Assembly (NCBI GenBank): GCA_934456435.1
Contig: CAKSHH010000002.1
Span: 166,046 to 230,045, forward strand
DNA length: 64,000 nucleotides
Direction of reading: 5' to 3'
From: an uncultured Eubacteriales bacterium
GTDB taxonomy: Bacteria > Bacillota > Clostridia > Oscillospirales > Acutalibacteraceae
The translations under genes and the position numbers were made by a program. The notes beneath the pieces were generated by a model, which searched no databases, was not told the origin of the DNA, and saw only the letters and a list, made by a program, of their open reading frames with translations. Below, in pieces: positions 25,930-33,422 of this stretch. Numbering within the stretch: position 1 is the first letter of the stretch; every line of letters begins with the position of its first letter.

Positions 25930-27675
25930 ATGTCATATATAGTAAACAAGGTTCAGGACGACCTGAAAAAAATAATTGCCGATGCCGCGGCAAAGGCTGC
26001 CGAAAAGGGTGCGCTTGCCTCTGTTCCGTCGGGAAGCTTTAATGTTGAGATTCCTGCCGACAGAGCGAACGGCGATTTCTCGACCAATGCCGCTATGGCG
26101 TGGGCAAGGGAGCTGAGGAACGCACCGAGAAAGATTGCCGACGCTCTTGTTGCCGAAGCAGACCTCGGCGGCACATATTTTGAGCGTGTTGAGGTTGCCG
26201 GTCCGGGATTCATCAATTTCTATCTCAGCGACCGCTACTATGCCGATATTCTCAGGGATATCCGCGCAAAGGGCAAGGACTACGGCCGCTCGGATTACGG
26301 CAAGGGCAAAAAGATAAATGTTGAATTTGTTTCCGCAAACCCGACGGGACCCATGCACATGGGTAATGCCCGCGGCGGTGCGCTCGGCGACTGCCTTGCC
26401 GCTGTGCTTGACTATGCAGGCTACAATGTCAGCCGTGAGTTCTATATCAACGACGCAGGCAATCAGATTGATAAATTCGCGCTTTCGCTCGACGTTAGAT
26501 ATCAGCAGATATACAAGGGCGAGGACGCTGTTGAGCTTCCTGAGGACAGCTATCACGGCGAGGATATAAAAGTCCGCGCTCAGGAGTTTGCCGATGCATA
26601 CGGTGACAAATACATTGACGCCGATGAGACGGAGCGCAGAAAAGCGCTGGTTGACTTCGCTTTGCCGAAGAATATTCAGGCAATGAAGGACAACCTTACA
26701 AAATACAGAATCGAATACGACACATGGTTCCACGAGAGCGTTCTCCACAATGACGGTGAACTTGCCGACACGATCGAGCTTATGAAAGAAAAGGGCTTGA
26801 CCTACGAAAAGGACGGCGCACTCTGGTACAAGAATATTGAGGTTCAGACCGAACGCCTTAAAAAGCAGGGCCTTTCTCAAGAGAGTATAGACAAGCTTGA
26901 GCTTAAGGATGACGTTCTTATCCGTGCCAACGGCAACCCGACATATTTCGCGGCGGATATCGCATACCACCGTAACAAGCTTTCGGTCAGAAATTTTGAT
27001 ACCGCGATCGACGTTTGGGGCGCAGACCACCATGGCCACGTTGCCAGAATGCAGGGCGCGCTTGACGCAATCGGAGTCGGCGGTGACAGACTCGACGTTA
27101 TTCTCATGCAGCTTGTCCGTCTTACCCGCGACGGCGAGGTTGTCAGAATGTCCAAGAGAACCGGCAAGGCTATTACACTTGTCGATCTTTTGGAGGATAT
27201 TCCGATTGATGCGGTTCGATTCCTCTTCAATATGAGAGAACCCGGTTCGCAGATGGAGTTCGACCTTGACCTTGCCGTTGAGCAGAGCTCTCAGAATCCT
27301 GTGTACTACTGTCAGTATGCCCACGCAAGAATATGCTCTATTATCAAAAAGCTGAAGAGCGAGGGTATCGAAGCACGCGACTGCTCCGACGAAGAGCTCG
27401 AAATGCTCAGGGAGCCCGAAGAGCGCGAGCTTATATGCCACCTTGCGGGTCTGACAAATGAAATCGTCAACTCGGCAAAGAACTATGACCCGGCAAAAAT
27501 TACACGCTATGTTGTCGATTTGGCAACGCTGTTCCACAAGTTCTACAACGCGTGCAGGGTAAAGTGCGACGACGAATCGCTTATGCAGGCTCGTCTGTAC
27601 CTTTGCGTGTGCGTAAAGGAAACAATTAAAAATATTCTTGAAATGCTCCGAATTACGGTTCCTGAGAGTATGTGA
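25930..27675 (+). CDS. argS: Arginyl-tRNA synthetase
   Basis: This 581-residue class I enzyme charges tRNA-Arg. The N-terminal Add-1 domain covers about 1-110. The HIGH-type motif is PTGPMHMGNARGGALGD near residue 135, and the KMSKS-type motif is RMSKRTGKAITL near 405. The C-terminal DALR anticodon domain runs from about 455 to the end (QYAHARICSIIKKL...ETIKNILEMLRI). Length is normal. The ribosome site is weak (AAAGGAATG). No T-box was seen in the repeat-rich region upstream. Confidence 0.97.
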   Translation: MSYIVNKVQDDLKKIIADAAAKAAEKGALASVPSGSFNVEIPADRANGDFSTNAAMAWARELRNAPRKIADALVAEADLGGTYFERVEVAGPGFINFYLSDRYYADILRDIRAKGKDYGRSDYGKGKKINVEFVSANPTGPMHMGNARGGALGDCLAAVLDYAGYNVSREFYINDAGNQIDKFALSLDVRYQQIYKGEDAVELPEDSYHGEDIKVRAQEFADAYGDKYIDADETERRKALVDFALPKNIQAMKDNLTKYRIEYDTWFHESVLHNDGELADTIELMKEKGLTYEKDGALWYKNIEVQTERLKKQGLSQESIDKLELKDDVLIRANGNPTYFAADIAYHRNKLSVRNFDTAIDVWGADHHGHVARMQGALDAIGVGGDRLDVILMQLVRLTRDGEVVRMSKRTGKAITLVDLLEDIPIDAVRFLFNMREPGSQMEFDLDLAVEQSSQNPVYYCQYAHARICSIIKKLKSEGIEARDCSDEELEMLREPEERELICHLAGLTNEIVNSAKNYDPAKITRYVVDLATLFHKFYNACRVKCDDESLMQARLYLCVCVKETIKNILEMLRITVPESM

Positions 27676-27711
27676 TGCTCTCGCAAAAGCTTATGAACGG
27701 AGAGTGAAAAA

Positions 27712-29481
27712 ATGGATATTAAAAGCAACAGAATAGTTGCCGCGGCAGGCAAGGATATCATAGCAAAGCTGATTTCATCATGGCTTTTTATGGGCTCGGT
27801 AATGATGTTTTTTATCAAAAGCGACACGATTGACGCAAAGCTTTTTCAGCCAATAAATCTTGCCGTTTTCATCGTTGTTTTTCTCTTCTTTTTTGCGGCG
27901 CAGACGGCGGTTCAGTATTTCCTTGACGAGATAAAAGCCGCACCCGTTTTTGTGCTGATGTCCGTCAGTCTTTTCACAATAGAAGCGTCGATGAAGGTCA
28001 CGGACAAGTTTATAATTCTCGGCTTCGCGGCGGCGGTGTTCCTGGCGGCGATGTACGCCTACAACGCCGGGCTGGAAATGAACATTTCACCCAAGGTGTG
28101 CAAGGCGCTGACCGCGTGCGCGGCGGTGTTCTTTACGGCATTTCTTTGCGTTGTAATGGTGCTGAGAATACTTGTTTATACCGCGCCGAATTTTGATTTC
28201 GGTATTTTCTGCAACATCTACTATAACCTCAAGGAGAGCTTTCAGCCGCTCTCAACCTGCGAAAGAGACAAGCTTCTTTCGCATTTCGCGGTGCATTTTT
28301 CGCCCGTTCTTTATCTCCTTCTGCCAATTTATTATATTTTTCCGTCGGCAATGACGCTTGAAATTTCTCAGGTTGTTATCCTTCTCAGCGGAGCCGTTCC
28401 GCTCATTTTGCTGATGAAAAAATATGAAATTGACAGCGTTACAAAGATGTTTTTTGCGATAGCGTATCTCGCTTATCCGGCGATAAATTACGGCAGTATC
28501 TACGATTTTCACGAAAACTGCTTTATTCTTCCTCTTCTTCTGTGGATGTTTTTCTTCTATGAAAAGGGAAAAAATATACCGTTCTTTATCTTCGCATTTC
28601 TCGTCTTGACCGTAAAGGAAGAAGCGTTTGCCTACGTTTTTATCTTCGCGGTTTACATTCTTGTTTCGCGAAAGGACCGGAAAAAAGGCGTTGCGCTGAT
28701 GGTTGTTTCGGCGGTTTATTTCGGACTTGCCGTGCTCTATATTTCGCGGTTCGGCGAGGGAATAATGTCCAACAGATTCGCTAATCTGAAGCTCCCGAAC
28801 GAGGGACTTTTGGGCGTCGTCAAGACGGTGTTCAAAACGCCTGTCCTTGTCTTTAACGAGCTGTTCAGGGGCATTTCGTCGGATTCGGGTAAATTGGTTT
28901 ATTTCATTCAGCTCTTTGTTCCGCTTGCGATGCTTCCGTTTATGTCGAGAAAATCTTCGCGGCTGATACTCATCTGCCCGGTGCTGATAAATCTTTTGTC
29001 GGATTACTACTATCAATGCGATCTCGGCAAGCAGTATTCGTTCGGAATAACGGCGTTTCTGTTCTATGCGTCCGTGATGAATCTGGCGGAAACGGAAAAG
29101 AAAAAGAGAAATTATCTTGCGCTCACTTCGGCGGTCGTCAGCATTGTTATGATGCTGTCGCTGATGTATCCGAGGCTTGTCAACTATTCGCTGAGTTACA
29201 GCGTGAACAAGGGCTCGTTTGAAAGAATCACCGAGGTGCTTGAAACGATACCCGACGACGCAAGTGTGACGGCATCGACGTTCTTTGTGGCGAAGCTTTC
29301 ACAGCGCGACGTTATTTATGAGGTGCATTACCACAACGGCGCGGACACGGATTACCTTGTTCTTGACCTCAGAGGCGCGGACGAGAATAAAATCGCCGAA
29401 TACGAAGCTCCTTATATTGAGGCAGGCTACAAAATGACCGTAAACGACGAGGGACTCATCAGAGTTTACAGCAAGAACTGA
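27712..29481 (+). CDS. DUF2079-family polytopic membrane protein
   Basis: The 589-residue membrane protein has about a dozen hydrophobic segments. DUF2079 features are FDFGIFCNIYYNLKES (about 160), LLSHFAVHFSPVLYLLLPIYY (about 190), YLAYPAINYGSIYDFHENCF (about 250), and VKEEAFAYVFIFAVY. These acidic and His residues in the first large loop recall GT-C-like glycosyltransferases (inference). The C-terminal soluble tail (about 510-589) ends in YIEAGYKMTVNDEGLIRVYSKN. It lies 36 bases after argS and may be co-transcribed. Confidence 0.82.
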   Translation: MDIKSNRIVAAAGKDIIAKLISSWLFMGSVMMFFIKSDTIDAKLFQPINLAVFIVVFLFFFAAQTAVQYFLDEIKAAPVFVLMSVSLFTIEASMKVTDKFIILGFAAAVFLAAMYAYNAGLEMNISPKVCKALTACAAVFFTAFLCVVMVLRILVYTAPNFDFGIFCNIYYNLKESFQPLSTCERDKLLSHFAVHFSPVLYLLLPIYYIFPSAMTLEISQVVILLSGAVPLILLMKKYEIDSVTKMFFAIAYLAYPAINYGSIYDFHENCFILPLLLWMFFFYEKGKNIPFFIFAFLVLTVKEEAFAYVFIFAVYILVSRKDRKKGVALMVVSAVYFGLAVLYISRFGEGIMSNRFANLKLPNEGLLGVVKTVFKTPVLVFNELFRGISSDSGKLVYFIQLFVPLAMLPFMSRKSSRLILICPVLINLLSDYYYQCDLGKQYSFGITAFLFYASVMNLAETEKKKRNYLALTSAVVSIVMMLSLMYPRLVNYSLSYSVNKGSFERITEVLETIPDDASVTASTFFVAKLSQRDVIYEVHYHNGADTDYLVLDLRGADENKIAEYEAPYIEAGYKMTVNDEGLIRVYSKN

Positions 29482-29492
29482 ATTTATATAAA

Positions 29493-29529
29493 AGACGACT
29501 GTATTCGGAAACGGAAACAGTCGTTTTTA
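29493..29529 (+). terminator. Terminator after the DUF2079 gene
   Basis: The stem ACGACTGT/ACAGTCGT with a 13-base loop is followed by a five-T run. Confidence 0.8.
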
Positions 29530-29543
29530 CTGTTTTATTATAC

Positions 29544-29573
29544 TTGACGGAAGAATATAACTTATGATAAAAT
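29544..29573 (+). promoter_or_regulatory. Promoter for the DUF5058 pair
   Basis: TTGACG (29544-29549), 18 bases, TAAAAT (29568-29573), 34 bases before the start codon. The ribosome site AAGGGGG follows. Confidence 0.6.
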
Positions 29574-29607
29574 AAATGACATATTATTCTGTCAAGGGGG
29601 ATATGTA

Positions 29608-30426
29608 ATGCAAGATTTTAAAGAAAGCGGGTTTATGTACGGACTCGCTGCTATGGTCATTGTTTTTGTTATCGCACAGTCACTGTTTTTCCTCATCAGA
29701 GCATGGAAACACGGCAAAGAGGTCGGGCTGACCTCGGAGGATATGAAAAAAGCGGTCACGTCAAGTGCGCTGTTTACGATCGCTCCGGCGGTTGCTATCT
29801 TCGCGACGGTTATTACACTGTCGAGCACACTCGGAATTGTTCTTCCGTGGATAAGACTTTCGGTTGTCGGCAATCTCCAGTATGAGGTTACCGCTGCTCA
29901 AGCGGCTCTTGAGTCCTTCAGAGACGGTACAAGTATTGCTGTTTTCGGTCAAAACATAGCCGATCCGAAAATATTTGCTGCCGTTTCATGGGTTATGACT
30001 ATCGGCGTTATCCTTTCGCTTATACTTATTCCTATTTTTCTCAAGAAAATTCAGAGCAAGGTCGGCAAGGTAACTAACAACGCAAGCGGCGAAAACAAAT
30101 TCGGCGATATTATTTCCGCCGCAACATTTATCGGTCTTATTTCTGCATTCATCGGCAATGCACTCGCAGGCACAGCTCCGACAATTAAAGAGAACGGAAA
30201 GCTTAAACCTGTTGGAGTGGGCGCAGGCGTTATGTCGGTTGCGGTTCTTGTTACATCTGTTATCGTTGTTGTTGTTCTTCAGGCTCTCTGCAAGAAATTC
30301 AAGTGGGATAAATTTGAACCGTTTGTTATGCCGCTCGGTATGTTCGCAGGCATGGGTATGGCAGTCCTTCTGCATTATGTTCTTCCCGCAGAAATATCAA
30401 CGTTTGAATGGAGGCCGATCGTATGA
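29608..30426 (+). CDS. DUF5058-family membrane protein
   Basis: The 272-residue protein has about six hydrophobic segments: YGLAAMVIVFVIAQSLFFLI (10-30), ALFTIAPAVAIFATVITLSS (50-70), VMTIGVILSLILIPIFL (127-145) and three more after residue 165. An amphipathic loop with TAAQAALESF lies in between. It matches DUF5058, an uncharacterised family. Its last bases overlap the start of the next membrane gene by ATGA, so the two proteins probably form one complex. Early segments with small and polar residues (SSTLGIVLPW) are compatible with transport, but no substrate can be named. Confidence 0.8.
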   Translation: MQDFKESGFMYGLAAMVIVFVIAQSLFFLIRAWKHGKEVGLTSEDMKKAVTSSALFTIAPAVAIFATVITLSSTLGIVLPWIRLSVVGNLQYEVTAAQAALESFRDGTSIAVFGQNIADPKIFAAVSWVMTIGVILSLILIPIFLKKIQSKVGKVTNNASGENKFGDIISAATFIGLISAFIGNALAGTAPTIKENGKLKPVGVGAGVMSVAVLVTSVIVVVVLQALCKKFKWDKFEPFVMPLGMFAGMGMAVLLHYVLPAEISTFEWRPIV

Positions 30427-31139
30427 GCAAGAAAAAACGCAGTTATATGGACTCCACCTATACGTGGGGAAATATTTTCATGGTTACGGCGATTTGTGTT
30501 TTGGTTGCCGTTCCCGTCGCAATATGTTTGAAATTTAACGCATGGCCGACATTTAAACAGGTATTTGACGGATTATTAAAGGTTATTCCTATTTTCTGGA
30601 CGTCCGCAATTTTGGAAATTGTTGTTTACGCTCCGATGCTCGGCACGGGCGCAACATACCTTTCGTTCGTTACGGGTAACATCACAAACCTCAAGCTTCC
30701 GTGTGTTCTCAACTCCCGTGAGCTTGCAAAGACGAAGCCCGGCACAGAGGCGGACGAGGTTATCTCAACAATCGCAACGGCGACATCGTCTATTGTTACA
30801 ACCATAATACTTGCGGTCGGCGTTCTTGCGCTTACTCCTATTCTTCCTGCTCTTACCGGCGAGGATTCGGCACTGAAGCCTGCTTTCGATCAGGTTCTTC
30901 CGGCACTTTTCGGTGCGCTCGGTGCAGGATACCTTGCAAAGCACTGGAGAATTTCGTTCGTACCCGTAATCGCGGCGGTTATCGTGCTTATGTTCAACGG
31001 CAGTCTCGGTACGGGAACTCTTATCCCGATTTGCGTTGTTGTTTCGATTCTTTCGGCATATCTTATGTACATCAGCGGATTCCTTACCGGCGGCGTCAAG
31101 CCCGAAAATCCGCTCAAGGGTATGAAGAAAAAGAAATAA
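30423..31139 (+). CDS. Membrane protein partner of the DUF5058 protein
   Basis: The 238-residue protein has a basic N-terminus (MSKKKRSYMDSTYTWGN) and about five to six hydrophobic segments. A conserved-looking central stretch GTGATYLSFVTGNITNLKLPC holds small residues typical of re-entrant or substrate-binding loops. The start is the ATG at 30423, overlapping the upstream stop. The tail is basic (GMKKKK). With its overlapping neighbour it looks like a two-subunit transporter or channel (inference from coupling and topology). Confidence 0.75.
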   Translation: MSKKKRSYMDSTYTWGNIFMVTAICVLVAVPVAICLKFNAWPTFKQVFDGLLKVIPIFWTSAILEIVVYAPMLGTGATYLSFVTGNITNLKLPCVLNSRELAKTKPGTEADEVISTIATATSSIVTTIILAVGVLALTPILPALTGEDSALKPAFDQVLPALFGALGAGYLAKHWRISFVPVIAAVIVLMFNGSLGTGTLIPICVVVSILSAYLMYISGFLTGGVKPENPLKGMKKKK

Positions 31140-31149
31140 TAAAAAACAC

Positions 31150-31178
31150 TTGATATTTATTTTCAAATGTGGTATATT
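31150..31178 (+). promoter_or_regulatory. Promoter of the rimP-nusA-infB operon
   Basis: TTGATA (31150-31155), 17 bases, TATATT (31173-31178). It leads into a 70-base leader with a hairpin. Confidence 0.7.
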
Positions 31179-31206
31179 ATACTTGTAAATTAACTATGGT
31201 ATTGAC

Positions 31207-31232
31207 AAAGGAGTGGGGCGACCCGCTCTTTT
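31207..31232 (+). promoter_or_regulatory. Hairpin in the rimP leader
   Basis: AAAG-AG-GGG pairs with CCC-CT-CTTT around GCGA and runs into TTTT. It resembles a small leader terminator placed between promoter and ribosome site, so attenuation of the operon is possible. Confidence 0.45.
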
Positions 31233-31253
31233 GCATTGTTAGGAGGCGTTACA

Positions 31254-31745
31254 ATGGCTTCAAAGGGAAAAGGCGGTATCACGGTGAACACCGTGTGGGA
31301 GCTTGCACAGCCCATCGCCGAGGGTCTCGGACTTGAGCTTTGGGACGTGCGCTTTGAAAAAGAGGGCGCGGACTGGTTTCTCAGGGTCTTTATTGACAAG
31401 GAGGGCGGAGTTTCAATCGACGATTGCGTCGATATGAGCCACGCGCTGGATAAGCCGCTTGATGAAGCGGATCCGATCGAGCAGAGCTACTGCCTGGAGG
31501 TTTGCTCTCCCGGACTGGAGCGCAGTCTCAAAAGGGACAGCCACTTTGAAAAGAGCATCGGCAAGCCTGTTCAGGTCAAGCTGATAAGACCGCTGAACGG
31601 CATCAGGGAGTACAAGGGTACGCTTGAGAGCTATGACAACGGAAATTTTGAGCTTCTTCTTGAAGACGGAACGAAGCTCGTTATGAATAAAAAAGAAACA
31701 TCTTATGTTAAACTTGATGATTTCGGAGGAGAAGAACAATGGTAA
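31254..31745 (+). CDS. rimP: Ribosome maturation factor RimP
   Basis: This 163-residue cytoplasmic protein is needed for 30S subunit maturation. Features: LAQPIAEGLGLELWDVRFEKEGADWFLRVFID (N-terminal alpha/beta domain), the motif YCLEVCSPGLERSLKRDSHF, and a C-terminal SH3-like domain (RPLNGIREYKGTLESYDNGNFELLLEDG). The ATG at 31254 is chosen over an upstream TTG because TTAGGAGGCG is correctly spaced before it. It is the first gene of the operon and overlaps nusA by seven bases. Confidence 0.95.
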   Translation: MASKGKGGITVNTVWELAQPIAEGLGLELWDVRFEKEGADWFLRVFIDKEGGVSIDDCVDMSHALDKPLDEADPIEQSYCLEVCSPGLERSLKRDSHFEKSIGKPVQVKLIRPLNGIREYKGTLESYDNGNFELLLEDGTKLVMNKKETSYVKLDDFGGEEQW

Positions 31746-32812
31746 ACAAAGAGCTTTTTATGGCGCTTGAAATGCTTGAAAAAGAAAAAGGAATACCGAT
31801 GGACGTGCTTTGCGATGGAATCCAAAAAGCACTTGTAACAGCGGTAAAGCGCGACTACAACAACAAGGACATCGTTTTCTGCGAACTTGACCCGGAGAAA
31901 AAGACGATGCGCGTTTTCGTCAGAAAGAACGTTGTTTCCGAGGTCGTTGACCCGGACGAGGATCTGACGGTTGAGCAGGCTCAGAAGTATAAGCCGACGG
32001 CAATGGTCGGCGACATCATCGAAATCGAGCTTGAGACAAAAGAGGTCAGCCGTATAGCTGCCGATAAGGGCAAGCATGTTATCCGTCAGGGTATCCGCGA
32101 GGCCGAGCATGGCAGACTGCGTGAGGAGTTCCAGAGCCACAATCAGGAGATCGTTACGGCTAAGGTTTCAAGGGTTGACCCCGAAACAAAGGACGCTATC
32201 GTTGAAATCGGCAAGGCTCAGGAGCCGCTCTTCAGAAGCGAACAGATTCCCAACGAGACGCTGCTTCCGGGTATGCTTATCAAGGTTTATATTGCCGGCG
32301 TAGCCGACGGCAAAGAGGGCAGAAGAGGTCCGAGAGTTACCATTTCCAGAACTCACCCCGGACTTGTCAAGAGACTGTTTGAGTCCGAGGTTCCTGAGAT
32401 ATATGACGGAACCGTTGAAATCAAGGCGGTTTCCCGTGAGGCAGGTTCAAGAACCAAGATTGCCGTTTATTCGGCTGACGAGAACGTTGACGCAGTCGGC
32501 GCCTGCATCGGACCGAGAGGTGCCCGTGTCGGCAAGATTGTCGATATGCTCTACGGCGAGAAGATAGACATTGTCAAGTACAGCGATGATCCTGCCGAGT
32601 TTATCGCGGCGTCGCTTGCTCCGGCAGACGTTATTTCCGTAACAATAGACGAGAATGCGGAGAAGTCCTGCAGAGTTATCGTTCCCGACCTTCAGCTTTC
32701 GCTGGCTATCGGCAACAAGGGACAGAATGCAAGACTTGCCGCCAAGCTGACGGGCTGGAAAATTGACATTAAGCCGGAAAGCGGAAAGGTCGAAGAATCC
32801 ATAGAGCTTTAA
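31739..32812 (+). CDS. nusA: Transcription termination/antitermination factor NusA
   Basis: The 357-residue RNA polymerase-binding factor has, in order, an N-terminal RNAP-binding domain (1-130), an S1 domain (about 135-200: EIVTAKVSRVDPETKDAIVEIG) and two KH domains (about 205-345: ISRTHPGLVKRLFE, DAVGACIGPRGARVGKI, LQLSLAIGNKGQNARLAAKLTGWKI). The acidic C-terminal repeats of proteobacterial NusA are absent, as usual in Firmicutes. It overlaps rimP and precedes ylxR. Confidence 0.96.
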   Translation: MVNKELFMALEMLEKEKGIPMDVLCDGIQKALVTAVKRDYNNKDIVFCELDPEKKTMRVFVRKNVVSEVVDPDEDLTVEQAQKYKPTAMVGDIIEIELETKEVSRIAADKGKHVIRQGIREAEHGRLREEFQSHNQEIVTAKVSRVDPETKDAIVEIGKAQEPLFRSEQIPNETLLPGMLIKVYIAGVADGKEGRRGPRVTISRTHPGLVKRLFESEVPEIYDGTVEIKAVSREAGSRTKIAVYSADENVDAVGACIGPRGARVGKIVDMLYGEKIDIVKYSDDPAEFIAASLAPADVISVTIDENAEKSCRVIVPDLQLSLAIGNKGQNARLAAKLTGWKIDIKPESGKVEESIEL

Positions 32813-32830
32813 TAAAAGGGAGGTATAGGA

Positions 32831-33100
32831 ATGCAGCAGAAAAAAATTCCTCTGCGTAAGTGTATGGGATGCGGCGAGATGAAGCCAAAAAAGGAGCTTG
32901 TCAGAGTCGTTAAAACACCTGAGGACGAGATCGTCCTTGACCTTACGGGCAGAAAAAACGGCAGAGGCGCATACATTTGTCACGACGTTGAATGTCTTAA
33001 AAAGGCAAGAAAAGCAAAAAGAATAGAAAAATCATTCCTGTGCCGTATTCCCGATGAGATATACGATAAAATGGCAGAGGAGCTGGAAAAAGATGAATGA
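32831..33100 (+). CDS. ylxR: YlxR-family RNA-binding protein (DUF448)
   Basis: The 89-residue basic protein has the YlxR hallmarks RKCMGCGEMKPKKELVRVV, GRKNGRGAYICHD (the GRGAY loop) and the CxxC pair near the N-terminus. The family is nucleic-acid binding; some members act in transcription or RNase P regulation. It overlaps ylxQ by eight bases. Confidence 0.92.
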   Translation: MQQKKIPLRKCMGCGEMKPKKELVRVVKTPEDEIVLDLTGRKNGRGAYICHDVECLKKARKAKRIEKSFLCRIPDEIYDKMAEELEKDE

Positions 33101-33422
33101 TTCGGCGCTCAGTCTTTTGGGCCTTTGCAGAAAAGCAGGAAAATTAAGCCTGGGTCACGATGCCTGCAAGCTGGCAGTCAACAGCGGCAAGGCGGCTCTG
33201 TGCATAATCTGCTCGGATGCATCAGAAAGGCTTTCCGATGAAATATCGGGGCTTGCAAGGGCGAAAAACATAAAGATCTACGATGTGAAATATACGATGC
33301 TTGAAATAAAGCAGGCGCTGAGCTTCAAGGCGGCGGTGTTCACCGTTGACGACGAAGGCTTCGCAAGGTCATTGATCTCAAAACTTAAAGAAAACCAATC
33401 CGGGGAGGAACGCAGCTTATGA
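33093..33422 (+). CDS. ylxQ: L7Ae-family ribosomal protein YlxQ
   Basis: The 109-residue K-turn-binding type protein begins MNDSALSLLGLCRKAGKLSLGHDACK and continues AALCIICSDASERL, matching the L7Ae/L30e fold of YlxQ. The start at 33093 (inside ylxR) is preferred because the fold begins there; the longer upstream frame is ylxR read out of frame. Its stop overlaps infB (ATGA). Confidence 0.9.
   Translation: MNDSALSLLGLCRKAGKLSLGHDACKLAVNSGKAALCIICSDASERLSDEISGLARAKNIKIYDVKYTMLEIKQALSFKAAVFTVDDEGFARSLISKLKENQSGEERSL

Noticed and set aside
25933..27537. Open frame of 534 codons antisense to argS
   Set aside because: It lies wholly under a certain, highly conserved gene, its translation shows no domain, and it has no ribosome site. 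Biased codon use in argS leaves the other strand open by chance.
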